Assembly: GCF_001039355.2 (NCBI RefSeq)
Contig: NW_019775924.1
Coordinates: forward strand, 666,958-700,621
Length of the DNA: 33,664 nucleotides
From: Lingula anatina
Taxonomy: Eukaryota; Brachiopoda; Lingulata; Lingulida; Lingulidae
Reading direction: 5' to 3'
In this document: one piece after another, positions 9,901-21,903 of the stretch
How the letters are laid out: each line of letters opens with the position of its first letter
Numbering within the stretch: the first letter of the stretch is position 1
Position numbers and translations under genes: made by a program
The notes under the pieces: model-generated
Told to the model about the DNA's origin: nothing
Seen by the model: only the letters and a program-made list of their open reading frames with translations
The model's database searches: none

Positions 9901-12743
9901 CATAGATTTCACACATGAGTTGCTTATAGTGGAAATGAATGGCTGCGAGTGACTCCCATCTATTTGTGTCATGATATAGCGCATGATTATTGCTAAAGCT
10001 GAGAATGTAAGTCAAACATTTCAGAAGCCACTACACTCCACCTGCATATATGCTATTATCACACACAGCATTCATATCATTTATTTATTCTCATCCGCTT
10101 TACATACATACAAATTAATTTCAAACCTGCAGCTGTATCAAAAGTGACCTGGTTGTTATGAAAATAAAAGAGAATAAAAGAAAATTTGTTTTGTGAATAA
10201 TTTAGGGAAATCATGTATATATATTGTTTGCTAAATTTTAACTTTGTTTCTTATTCATTTATTGTATGTTTGTTTGTTTGTTTCTTTTGGATCTCTACTT
10301 GAAACCATTGACTCAATCATGGGCATTGAAGTTGGAAAAAAAAAGCAAAAGTGGATAGCCTGAATCTGTACAGTTACTACCAGGTACAGTTTGTTGGACA
10401 TTATCATATGGTGTCCAGGGTAGCTTGGTCAGTTGGCAGTGCTTTTTGGCCTTGGCTGCTGTTGCTGTGAAGGCCAGTATGGTGCCTGTTGAAGCATACT
10501 GATATGGAAGAGTAACTGAATAAGAAACTGGCCACGGCCTATTATGAAGATTCAGATCTGCTGTTTCTTTTTTCTTTAACCTATTCATATCTCTGTGTGA
10601 GATTACTCATGGAATTCCCTTACTGTGAAACAGAAAGTACATGGATAAAGAAAGGAAATTTTACTGAAGGTGCTTATTTCCCTCAAGTGGTTGGCCTGGT
10701 AGCTTGACTTGGGTCACATCTCTATCATCTTAATGGGCTAGGGACGTGAGGGATGAGCACAGCCTTAGGAAGGTTGACTAACTGCTCAGCAATGTCTCCA
10801 CGCCACTGGGATGGTAAATGTGTGGTGATATAGGGAAATATTCCTTGTTTCATTCTAAATGCATTGCAGTTGGAGATAAACTTATGCTGTGGTGGTTTTT
10901 AGAAGGAAATGATAACAGTGCAAGTCTGCTTCTGCACTAGGAATATACCACATTAGTGGAGCATTTTTTCTTTGTTCAGAAACAGTGTATCAATTACCAT
11001 AGAATAATGAATTTTTAATGGCAATTTCATTTTCATTTGCCAAGATATGACTTTAACATCATAGGCCTTGGAAGTCAGTATTGAGATCACATTTACATGA
11101 TTTTATATAATGGAGTGGGGGGGGGGGGGGGTGTTGAGACTAGATATAGGATAGATCCCCCTTTTGAACTGTTCACATGTAAATGCACATGCCACAGTGT
11201 TGTTATACATGTGCCATGTGTTTTTTGTACATTTTTTCATACTAGTAGGCATCTACCTATTGGTCAGTTGGTGCTTGCCTGGCAATCAGAGCTTGCATTT
11301 TTTTCCCTTAGACTTGAAAATTATGTATAATGGAAAAAACTCAGATGGCAACTTAAAATTTATTTACATTTGAAAGTAATTACTTGGAAAATGGAATTGT
11401 TTTTTAAAAGCCTGACTTTGAATGTTCAAATCAGTTACTCCACACTGCTTTTTAGCTATTTTTACTGAATGTTTATGACAAATTTCTTTAAAAAGTTATC
11501 AGACTTCATTTTACTTATATAACATTGATATTCTTCACCTAAGGAGTGTTAGTTTTGCCATTGCCACTACTGCAACAAAGGCTCTTCTTTTGGTTTGTAA
11601 TTGCACTACTAGTAATTATAACTTCCAGGTAAATTTTTAAGAGGATTCTAATAGCATTAGGTGGTTGTCAAAGTCTACCACTGTGTCCAAGTCCCCAAAC
11701 ACCTGCCAGTCTTTGTGCTATTGTTCAAAAGAAAGGGATTGGTGCTAGATATGATATTAGCTGAAAGGCAAAAGCTGAAAAGAGTCTCCCCATTATTTAT
11801 TGCCTTTTGACCCTATCTGGCTCTTCAAGTTACATTGAAATGTGGCTTTGGATTATCATAATGTAAACTTGCCATGGTCACTTCTAATTTTGTACTTTAT
11901 AGCCATACTTCATGGGACATTTTATATTACCGCCCCCTCCCTTTGGTGTCCCTTTTTTTACCTAGAAGGAAGGTAAGATAATGGGCAATTAACAAAACAG
12001 ACAACTAAATTTAAATTAAATATAACATGGGTGGTCAAAGTTAGATGCAGAGTAGATAAGAAAGCAGATATTTAGAAAAAAATAAAATAAAATGGAAGCA
12101 GTGACATTTTAAGTTAAATGATTTATGTACGTGTCAGCATAAAGCCTCATTGCAAAGATTAGATTTGTAACAACATGCTTAATAGAAGTTTTCTAACCCC
12201 CTTTCAAGCAATTTTCTAGGTTTGGATAATCATAAATATTATCCAAGGCACCCAGGCAGATTATGTTAAAGTATTAGTAATGTAATGAGATGTGGGCAGG
12301 TGTTGACCTGGGGTCAGACAACCACAATAGACACTGAGATACACATACACAGAGAGCTGTTGTACATCTGAGAAACATGACTCTACTCATACCTTTCTGT
12401 TATCGGCCATTGGGAATTTACTAGTTTGATTGTGGTTCAAATGGAAAGGACTAGGGTGTTTAACACGCCTTTTGGTATTTGTTAAGCTCCATTTGAAATG
12501 TAGAATATGTGCGCTGATATGTTCTACCCCAGAAGCTGATCTGATATGCATGTACAGTACTACAAGTTTAACCCAGATTAAGAACAATTTTATCTTCTCA
12601 GATAAATGTCTTAATCAGCCCTTCCTTTTTGGTGTATCTTCATATGACAATAGGCTGCCAGATGTACTGCAGTGATGTTTAAATATACATACTATATAAA
12701 TCCAACTATAGAGTTCAGTCACGATAAGAAGATTGTTAGCCAG

Positions 12744-12796
<53 letters not shown>

Positions 12797-14244
12797 AAAA
12801 AAAATCCTTAAAAGTGCTCATAGAATTTCATCGGCATTTAGTTATGTTGGGGATATAGGAGCTCAGTTTCCTTTTTCTAAGACCCCCTTCTCATAGACAC
12901 CATCGATCTATGTAGATCAATCCAAACTCATTGAGTGCAATCAGCTAAACTGAATGACAGTTCCTGTGGTTGAGCTGAATACAGAAAAGCTGTGATTTTA
13001 CAAGTATGTTGGCAATAAGAGGAGGCGTGTCATTCATTAAGCTGATTGCATTCGGTGAGAGTCCCCGCAGAGTTGGATTGATCTATGTAGATCAGTAGTG
13101 TCGGTGGGTGGGAACAGAGCCTAAATGTCTTAGTGTGGTAGCACCAAAATTGGGAGCAGGTGGTGTTCTTCTCCAGTGAGCATGGACAAAGACTTGTCTA
13201 CCTCTGGAGTTGTGTGCACAGATACAGTTATGAACATGTGATGGTTTTGTCACAACTATTACCAGCAGAGAAATATGTTGTCACAGCTGTATGCGGTGTT
13301 ATGAAAAATGCCCATCTTGTGTGTATGGCCTTTGTTAGCACATGGAAAAAGTAAAATATTTTGGATTACTTTGCTTAGTCTGGCAATCCTTTTGCTGTAT
13401 TGGCACTAACTGGAGTTGTGAAATCTGAATTTTTTTATAAATCATCTTATGGTTTGGCCTATAGTTTAATAAACTTTTATTTGCAAACATTTCTGCAAAC
13501 ATTACTTACTGTTTCATCATCCACTTAGAACTCTCCAGATTTAAGACAAAAAGCAATATTAAAATGTTGAACTTGTCATTTATAGTGGTATAATGGTATT
13601 GATAATCATTAATGCTATCCTTCCCCATGCTCAGCAAAAAATTTTTTTTTCAGTTAAATATATAGTTAAATACTATTTTTTAAGTCATAGTCCTATCTAA
13701 CTGAACAAGTACATTTGTATTAATTTAATTTTAGATGATAAATTTATGCTCTTTATTTTCCAGGTTTGGTGAGAGCCACAATTCCTACTGCACGGTGGCC
13801 TCTTTCAAGGGGGACAGCAAAGAAAACAATGCCAACACAATCAACATAGAGGCCATGGTGGAGAAGACACAGAAGCACATGGCTGGCAGCGGGAGCAAGC
13901 AGGGACCCTTCAAGACCTTCCGCACCAACAAAAAGGGCAGCCATTTCCAACACCATCTTCAGAACAACTCCAAGAACAATAGCAACTACCAGTTGAGTAG
14001 CTTTAACATTCAACAACAGCCATTCTACAGCCAACATAACACCAAACCCAAGCATCAGCAGCACTATCAGAAGGGGTCAGGGGACCACCAGCAACAAGGT
14101 CAAGGTCATTTGAAGCACCAGCATCAGGCTTCCCTTCGTCCCTCCAAACCATTCCACTCCAAGGTCGGCCACTCTTCAGGATTTAATGCGCGGAAACAGG
14201 ACAAGTTCCATTGGGTTAGAGGAGCAGATTTGGTTAAAGCATAA
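4869..14244 (+). CDS. BTG3: BTG3/BTG4-type antiproliferative protein, two coding exons
   Basis: BTG/TOB proteins slow the cell cycle and recruit the CCR4-NOT deadenylase (CNOT7/CAF1) to mRNAs. Exon 1 is 4869-5179 (donor AG|GTTAGT) and exon 2 is 13764-14244 (acceptor TTTTCCAG), with the split Arg codon rejoining cleanly; 263 residues in all. The BTG domain covers residues 1-120. Box A is about 42-63 (NHWYQDKPTKGQAFRCIRV, Trp46) and box B about 89-106 (LTLWVDPHEV, Trp95). The start MKDEIAAAVVFISRLL and the GESHNSYCTVASF segment fit human BTG3 (MKNEIAAVVFF, GEKNNAFIVASF) better than BTG1/2. The tail (about 125-245) is rich in Gln, His, Asn and Lys, then ends KFHWVRGADLVKA, recalling the NHWINPH end of BTG3. 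Start chosen at 4869 because the family begins there; an in-frame ATG at 4818 would add 17 residues. Box A has Gln where most relatives have Pro after HW(Y/F). It probably represents the single ancestor of vertebrate BTG3 and BTG4. Confidence 0.88.
5375..8588 (+). repeat. 3.2-kb duplicated block, copy 1
   Basis: Collinear with 8780-11960 from GAACAAATGTC to the T run before 8588. Spot comparison gives about ten substitutions in 243 bases near 6976-7218, and fewer elsewhere. Copy 1 has a (TTTA)n array near 6863-6916 where copy 2 has a shorter TTTG tract, and a longer A run at 5703-5723. There is no coding capacity. Confidence 0.93.
6863..6916. repeat. (TTTA)n microsatellite
   Basis: TTTA array inside block copy 1. 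At the matching place copy 2 has only a short TTTG tract (about 10268-10283), so the array grew or shrank after the copies split. Confidence 0.9.
8587..8778 (+). mobile_element. start of a hairpin-led dispersed element, cut off by the N
   Basis: Begins with a perfect inverted repeat: TATGTACAGACACA at 8587-8600, loop GA, and its complement at 8603-8616. A CpG-rich GTC triplet tract follows (about 8629-8662), then AT-rich sequence to the N. Homology between the two 3.2-kb copies ends exactly where the hairpin starts, so the hairpin probably marks the element's end and the other copy shows the empty site. The class is not recognised. Confidence 0.55.
8779..8779. other. single ambiguous base at the junction of the duplicated block
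   Basis: The only N in the window. The base after it is the first base homologous to 5375, so block copy 2 starts immediately at the N. This is what a contig join would look like. Confidence 0.85.
8780..11960 (+). repeat. 3.2-kb duplicated block, copy 2
   Basis: Second copy of 5375-8588, same orientation. After the shared T run it continues into CCTAGAAGGAAGG, sequence not present beside copy 1. The minus-strand frame shared by both copies (10313-10588 here) shows mainly amino-acid-changing differences, so there is no sign that it is a kept gene. Confidence 0.93.
12746..12792. repeat. (CA)n microsatellite
   Basis: About 23 CA units followed by an A run, within the BTG intron. Confidence 0.95.
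12856..13123. mobile_element. MITE with long inverted repeats (element 1)
   Basis: The outer ends TAGGAGCTCAGTTTCC and GGGAACAGAGCCTA are imperfect inverted repeats flanked by a possible TA target duplication. Inner arms are strongly complementary: GATCTATGTAGATCAATCC from 12904 faces GGATTGATCTATGTAGATC ending at 13093, and GTGCAATCAGCT faces AGCTGATTGCAT. The length is about 268 bases with no coding capacity. It fits a non-autonomous DNA transposon; the superfamily is unresolved. Confidence 0.7.
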
Positions 14245-17200
14245 TGGTGTATAAGAATTGAGACATGCCATGCTTTATTATATCTAAATATTGATATTAC
14301 CTGGAACAATTGGACTGCGTACAATGGACTAGATGTGCAACGGACACAAAGGGGACAGATATTTGCTTCCTGGATTTCACTTCCCCTCTTTTTCTAGATA
14401 TGACACACTGACTTCCATGTGCTGTACTACTTTTGCCTTTAAATTGTGCCAAGGTTTGACTAGAAGATCTCAAAAGAAGAAACTGTTGAAAAACTCTTCA
14501 TCCACCAGAACCTAATGAGTTAGGTGCTTGGCCTAAAGAAAATACTCCTTTCCTGGCCAGACATGGTGTTTAGTGACTTCCAAGTTAAATGAACAAGAAT
14601 AGATAACAATAGCTATTGACTCCAGCATCTTCCTGGAAACTTGGTCTCTGTGAGACTTTACCTCTGTGGCAGGATAACAGAGAGAGAGAGAGGCAGAGAA
14701 ATGTGCCTATCTGCATTTCTTCAGCAAGATTGTGGAGTTTGATTGTATCAGGGAAATTTTACACTTGATCTCAGTACTTTGCACATAGTTAAGTTTGTTT
14801 GTGTGTGTTTTCTGTTAAAATTCAGTCACTGGGCAGCATTGGACAGATGGCACTGGAAAGTGAAATAAACATCATTGTAGTATTATTGGTAACACATTGT
14901 ATTCTGTCAAGCACTTACTTATGGATCTTAGGGAATTTTTTCTTTTGCATGGAGACAAATGTACTCTGTCAAATCTTACAACTTGCAGTTAATGGCCAAT
15001 TTAACAACTGTTTATTCATTTCTCACTTGAGAAGGCTGCACACCATGAAGCATAGCAGTAATACTTGTTACATTACCAAATACAAGGATCACAAGTTTAG
15101 ATTGAACTTGATAATTTTTATAGTATCTTCCACAACATTTTAATTCAACCCAGTCACATTAGTGATAGTTTGTCACATTTGGGTTTGGCTTCAGCAGGTC
15201 AGGGAATTTCAGACAGGTGTCATTTCCAATGAAAAAATAACTAAGAAATAATCTCATGACCGAGTTGACTCTCTCTGGATAGGATTACTATTATTATTTT
15301 TATTTTGAAATAAGGTTAAATAAGGGCTCTGAAGACTGTGATTTATTGTATGATTTTTTGCCATCTTTTGTGATACTTTGGAATGCCAACATTTAACCGG
15401 TGAGATTTGTGTAAAAAGCACTTGGCTTGTTTTGCACCAGTTAGCTTCTGTAACACTTGATGAAGTTGTGGGACAACAGTTTTTTTTTCAGTTTTTGGCA
15501 AATGAATGGTCGCTCTTTGTGTTTGTAGCACATCTGGACACCCCGTGTGTGTGGCTTATAGGCAACTTTTTTGTATTGGACAGAAAGTAAGCTGAATACT
15601 CGGGGTTATGGGTTTAAGACGAGATTAGGGTTAAGCCAGTTGAATTATGTAATCAGTGTTGTTGCTAATCATTCAGATTCTCAGATTAATTTATTGTCAT
15701 TTTTACAGTAATTGAGAATTTAATTTTTCTCTAGCACAAGCTTTCAGCATTTTAATGTGTATTGAATCTGACAACATTTTCTCAGTTTTTCACAAAGAAC
15801 TTGTTTCATATTGTTTGTATAATGTATTTTTTTGCTCTAAAATTGTGAATAGTGTACAAAATCTTTTGGACCATGTAGCTGTAGTGTACATTTGCACAAT
15901 GCCATGTATTGTTTTGTACAGAAGGGAGGTTGCAGTTGTAACATAGTACATTTATTATTGATACAGAAAATATGTTAGTATTTACCTGTGTCCCATTTTC
16001 CAATGAGTTAAAGGAATGTATACCATATTAAAATGGGTTCATCAGATGTAAAACCTGCAGTTTCATTCACACAGCCTTACTTCAATTTCAAGAAAATAAA
16101 TTTTGTTATACCATAGAAAGTACCATCATGTCAGCTATTGCCATATTGTAAAGCTACCAGCATTGGACGTGTATTTCAAATGCCTTATGTTGTTTTGAAG
16201 GCAAAAACGTCCATATCATATGTAAGTGCCTCGCCTATTTTTGATGGGAAAATACGGCCATGTGGTGAATCACTTCATTCAAGATCATTGCAGTTCACTG
16301 TACATAGACAGCAACTTTCCCTTAAGAGGATTGTACATATCAATACAAGGTACTCCTACTTTGATTTTGTTCCTAAAGATAAACTATATGTGAAAATGAC
16401 ATAATTTTGTAAGGAGTTGATTGTACTCTAGTGTATCACATGGTTTCAGCAATTTGCAGTATATCATATGTGTATAATTTAACTCTACAGATGGATAGGA
16501 AACGGGCAACTTTAGGTCACTTATTGCACTGGGTATCTATATTATAAGCTATCAAAAGAAACTAGATGCTAGACAACACTTCACTGGGGTAGGGGACATT
16601 AAATTTGCTAATATTGAAACAACATTGTTTCTTTGTTGGTCAGGTCATTGTAGTAGAAATAGATGATGTACGTCTAGATGTGTAGTGATAAGTTTGTGGT
16701 CATCTTGATGGACACTTGCTGATAGTGAACATCGTTCACCCTGTCCTCTGTTATCTGATTTCATGTGCATTATCACTGGCTCATTAATGATGCTTATATG
16801 TAGAATATATGGAGAGACATCCATTTTACAATTTTATCAGATTTTTATTTATGGATTTGCCAATAGAAGGTTATTAAATTGACTGGACATTATTTTCGTT
16901 ATGATATGGAAAACATGTTTGAAACTGAGAAAATTGAGAGGAATTTTTTTTTTTGTTTAATTTGTAGAATAAGAGAGAAACGATTTTTAAATGCATGATA
17001 TGCAGACTGCTAGAAATGTGAAACATATTGAGCACTGCAGGGCTGATTATGGTGACTTAGATAAATAATTGTTTCAATTTTAACTAACCATAAAATTAAC
17101 AGTGTACATTTACAATACCATGGTTTCACACAAACTAAAGTTTGTTATTCAGAGCAGGTGGTTTCATGCATTCCTGCATTTAGATCTTGTGATCTCCTTG

Positions 17201-19060
17201 GGTGTTATTCCATTAACATGAGACAGAATGGTTTGAAGTTTCTTATTAATATTTAGAGATACTATAATTTTCATGCACAAAATATATGTATAACTGGATT
17301 TATGTTTATAGTAAGATATGGTTATGTAATTGCTTTGGTTGTTGTATCCACTGTGAATTTGCCAAACCATGAAAGGGGACATGTAACACATTAGCTCACG
17401 CTTTCTTGGTAGAAGTTTAAGTAGGCTTTGACTACCTTAGCTCTTGAGTGGACCATTACCATTTCATAGGTAATTTTGAAGGCACAGGCTTGTGTTTTAG
17501 ATATATAACATTTGCTCTGGCACTGGTAATTATATAATATAAAGGATTTGGGCTGATTATGGAACATGAGCTTTTCATTTAGTAATTTTAAACAATTGTA
17601 TTGTGGTGCTCCAGCTGAACAGGTTTATTAAGTCAGGTTTGTGTGGTTTGGAATGGGGCTTGTCTTTATTGAGGAATCAAGTGCTGCCATCTGTTTATGT
17701 GACAGTAGGTATAAAGAGAGGGTTTTCTCTTTTGGTAAAGTTTTATGACTACTCAAGGGGTGGATAGGATGTGACCATTTGTAGATACAAACAAATGATG
17801 ATTGAAATGAGGACAAATTTATATAAAAAGACTTTCAGGACTATATGATTGAAATAATTATACTGTGGTGTTCATAGAGAATTTCTCATTGCAACAATTT
17901 CAGTCTAAGAATGACTGCACCTCCAATTGGAATACACTCGCTGCCATTAGATTTTGCACTCTGGGCAAGAGCATTTTTATATTGTGCTTAATGGCCTTAA
18001 TTTAAAACTGAAGGCTAGGTAGAAAAAGTATGACTAAGGAACATGTAGACAACACATATGTCAACACAATGCTTTGTAACATAAATTTGTACAGCAATTG
18101 GTAGTTTTGTACTTTTGTAATTGCCAAAGACCAAATGGAATCTCTTGACTGTAACTATTTATGATATGCAGTTATTTAATGAAATGTGTAGCTTAAACAG
18201 TTATCAATGGAGCTGGGGGTTTTATTAGCAGCTTCAGTAGAAATTTGGTTTATCTGTATGAAAGACATTTGGTAAATGTCATTATCTTGAAATCCAGTTT
18301 TGCATCAGCTCCTGTATTTTTCACTGCCCAAGAGGAGTGTTATGTAGTAAGATATAACTAACTGAAAACTGTGGCAATGTAGGTTCAAGGATAACAACTT
18401 GTGTACCTCTAAGCTAGGGACGCTCCATAAATAGTACATTTGCCCAGTTCTTGGCTTATTGTCAATGATGGGCTGAATGCTGTTGCTCTAGGACATGTTA
18501 CACCAGGGTTTTCCTCTTTTATAATGCGGTTCCAACTGCCAATTTGCAAGTCTATATTGTTAAGAATGGGGGGCCAAGAGGTGAAGTTTTGTTTGTATAA
18601 ATAATCACAATTTTTGCCATATTATTAGAAGGGGTGTTTTAGGGCAAGTTTCTATTCACTTGTTTTTTTTAACCTGCAAAGTTGCAGTTTCATGTTCTTT
18701 CGCATGAGATTTGAATTGAATGCAAACAATTAGTTTTTGTTGAGATAATTTAAAAATTTGCGGTAATTTGTCTGATGTTATGCTGAATAGCTTTTAAGTA
18801 ACTAGCTTTTTGTGTTGGCAAGGTACATATCTATATTGTAGTATATGGTTTAGAATAACAGTGTGGGAATTTAACTGGTTTAATATTTTCACGTCTGTTG
18901 TAGTTGGCCAGACTGCCATTGAATGATGCCTCGTCCAACATAAAGCTACTTGGTGTCTGGTTGATTAATCATAAATGAATTTTTAAGCATTCATGTGAGC
19001 TAGTGTTGTCACTGCTTTGTTACATGTGTTCATGAATGAATAAAGATGTCTTAATTCTAT
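14245..19060 (+). other. probable 4.8-kb 3' UTR of the BTG3-like gene
   Basis: No coding exon with any family match was found, and no strong repeat. Candidate poly(A) signals lie at 14864-14869, 16095-16100 and 19039-19044. The last is followed by a T-rich stretch and fits the transcript end best. Pumilio-type TGTANATA sites occur at 16299-16306, 16332-16339 and 17780-17787. BTG/TOB mRNAs are known to be unstable and controlled through their 3' UTRs. Calling all of it UTR is inference. Confidence 0.5.
19039..19044 (+). terminator. candidate distal poly(A) signal of the BTG3-like gene
   Basis: AATAAA in the context GAATGAATAAAGATGTC, followed about 40 bases on by a CTTGTCTTTTAC stretch that could serve as the downstream element. 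It lies about 0.8 kb before the SEL1L3 start. Confidence 0.45.
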
Positions 19061-19856
19061 TGCAACATAAAGAAAACTCTTGTCTTTTACTTCCGGATAT
19101 TTGAGATTGTGACAAATGTGAAAAGGGTTTTTAGAAACTTCAAGATAATTTTGAACTTCGCGTGGAGTAGAAAATTTACGTTACGTTGCTTTTCACTTCG
19201 GCATCTTTATGATTGTGCTATTTTGCCAAAATTCAACAGCGCTCATCAGATCTCATCTGTCACAATGTTGGTCTAATTTGTCTGATGCAATGTCAGTGTT
19301 TTTTTTTAATGCCCTGAAGTTGTTTGTTTCATAATAATCTGTAGATTGAATTTTTGTGCAAATAACATAACTTATAAAATCACGTATTGTTACCGTTTTC
19401 TGTTAAAATGTATTTAAATTACTTAATTAAAAAACAGCTGAATTCTAAATTGCCTTATTAAAGCGCTGACTTTAATTTCAAATGGGAAATATCGATCGTT
19501 AAACAGAAAACGTTGGCGTTAAAGAAACTGGTGAAACAAATGCAATAATCCTCGCGATACCGCAATTTATTCCAAAATGTTTTGGTTGTGAAGATTAAAG
19601 TCACGCTCCCCGTCTCGCCTTGAAATGAGTTGGCAAGTAAGTGCTAACGCGTGTCATAACTTTTTTTATCTTGCCCAAGGGATTTCATTGTTAAATAGAA
19701 TTGTAGAGGGAGTTATTTGTTTAATATTTTGGACGTGCTTATAAATGTGTCTTCCTCAAGTTTTCACGGGCGAGTTTTCTATATTACTCACAAGAGATAC
19801 TAAATAATTTACAAATAATCAACATTGCACGCGTGGTTGTATGCAGACGATCAAAC
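19061..19856 (+). promoter_or_regulatory. intergenic space and presumed SEL1L3 promoter/5' UTR
   Basis: No coding exon was seen. Local CpG content rises at about 19545-19630 and again just before the start codon. No TATA box stands out. An out-of-frame ATG at 19841, with T at -3, lies 16 bases before the chosen SEL1L3 ATG and overlaps it. Confidence 0.45.
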
Positions 19857-21852
19857 ATGGAGGAAGACGAGTGGTCTCTCACGCTGCAGCGTATTATTTT
19901 TTCCTTACTGCTGTTTATAAGGGTTTCAGTAGCACAGGTAATTATGACTACTTTGTAATCGACTGATTTTGACATCACTTGTGTGTTTTCTCTGCCGAAT
20001 TGGCGTTTTGTGAGACCCTTGAAAATTAACTTTGCCGACTAGCGTCTTCTTGATTAGCTGCGATGCAGTCATGCATGCAGGGTTTATGGCTATTAGCAAG
20101 TTGATGGTAGCTTTTAGTTTACAAAATAAGCTATCAGAATTGCATATGTATTTTACTGTTTGTAAAGTAAGTTGTATTTACGTTATTTATTATTATTTTT
20201 ACTTTAGTGAGTCCTCATTTTGAAAACAACCCCCACCCCCAGTAAATTCAGTTCAGTAGTGAGGGCTGCAAACAGTGGTTTGTTAAATAATAAATACCAG
20301 CAATCATTGAATGTTATAGTTACATGAATATACAGACACACTGTTGCTGGCATATTTACTGTGAACAAAACGTTCTCACTGAAAGCAAAATAAATCCTTA
20401 ATAATACCACAAATTGATATGTGTATATATATATGTGGGGTTTTTTTTTAGCTAGGATATGTTTGGGATGGAGAGATGTATGTATGTGGCAAACATTTGC
20501 AGCTTTAGAAATACTTTGTCAACCAAAATGGTCTCTTTTATGCTATGTGGAATGCTTGGTACTGAATATTAATGAGTTCTCCAATGACTTGCAAATAGTC
20601 TGCAGTCTTTATTGCGAGTTTAAGATGATTTGCTTATAGAGTAATATTAATATTAGAAGGCCAAGCATTAACGTAATTTAAAAAGTAATTATTATTTTTC
20701 AGGACATTTCCTCCACAGATGTACCTGTACAGCAGATCAGAGCAGTAAACACTTACAGCATAGACTTCCAAGACTTACCTCCTTTGATTCCAATGAATAA
20801 CTTACCAAACACCAATGTAACGGTTACATATGGCTGCAAAGAGCCAAGTGTGGCTGGAGTTGAACTCAGTGCAATTATTACAAATACAGGACAAAAGCTG
20901 ATGTTATTCGACAAAACATGGCTGTGTTTACCACTGGAACATATTGTCCAGTCCCTTAAAATCAACTTAAAAGTAAATGAAAAATCTTTGAAAGAACTAA
21001 AAATGCTACTGTCTAGCCAGCAGAGGACTACTTCAAATTCTGGTGCTGCACAGTCCAGCAACACTTTTGGATTGACTTCTCTCACAGTGCCAGCTGTTGT
21101 TAGAGCATGGATAATTTCACGGGAATTATACAGTCTTAGTGAAAACCATCAAGGAGCTTGGAATATGGCCTCAACTAGAACTTCATACCAAATAAAAATA
21201 TCACTTCCAATGTCCATGCTGACTGAAGAAAATGAGCAGACTAAGAATGTCTCAAGAAAATTGTGCCATAGTTGGAAGAAAGTACTTCAGGATGAAATCT
21301 CAAAATCTCAGCCATTATGTGTTCAAGAAGAAGACGGTATGTGATTGGAAAAAAGAAAAGAGTGTTTTTCCCCAGAATTCTCTTAAATAACATTTGATAA
21401 AAAAAAAAAAATTAGCACCTGATACAAACAGTGCTGTTTTAATACACTTGCACATTAAGTGACAGTTTTTATGGCACTGGAAGTCAAACCGTGCTTCAGC
21501 AAATATGCAGGATTAATTGCCTGAATTAAATACTGTATCAGAATATTTTATATGGTATTTTAGAAAGTTTTCATAACATTTCATTTTGTTTTATTGTAGA
21601 AATCCTGATTTAATTGATCAAAATTTGAATATGTGCTATGATATTCAATAACTTTATAATTGAAAATGATCCTGATTTTCTTAAATGGTTTGCACAAAGG
21701 TAGTAATATATTTCTGTGTTTCAGATGTGATCCAAATTTTAACCTATCCAGTACTGATGAGAGCATCTGCTCATGGGGTTTCCAGGACCTTCACACCTTT
21801 CAAAAATAAAGAGCTTAGACAAGAACAACTCTCATCTCCCAGGCAAGTGTTT

Positions 21853-21903
<51 letters not shown>

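Larger units (their letters stand above)
5180..13763 (+). other. 8.6-kb BTG intron filled with repeats
   Basis: No exon with family resemblance was found here. Contents in order: an AAT repeat near 5276-5292, block copy 1 (5375-8588), a hairpin-led element (8588-8778), an N (8779), block copy 2 (8780-11960), a (CA)n array (12746-12792) and a MITE (12856-13123). If the block is a false duplication, the real intron is about 3.4 kb shorter. Confidence 0.8.
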
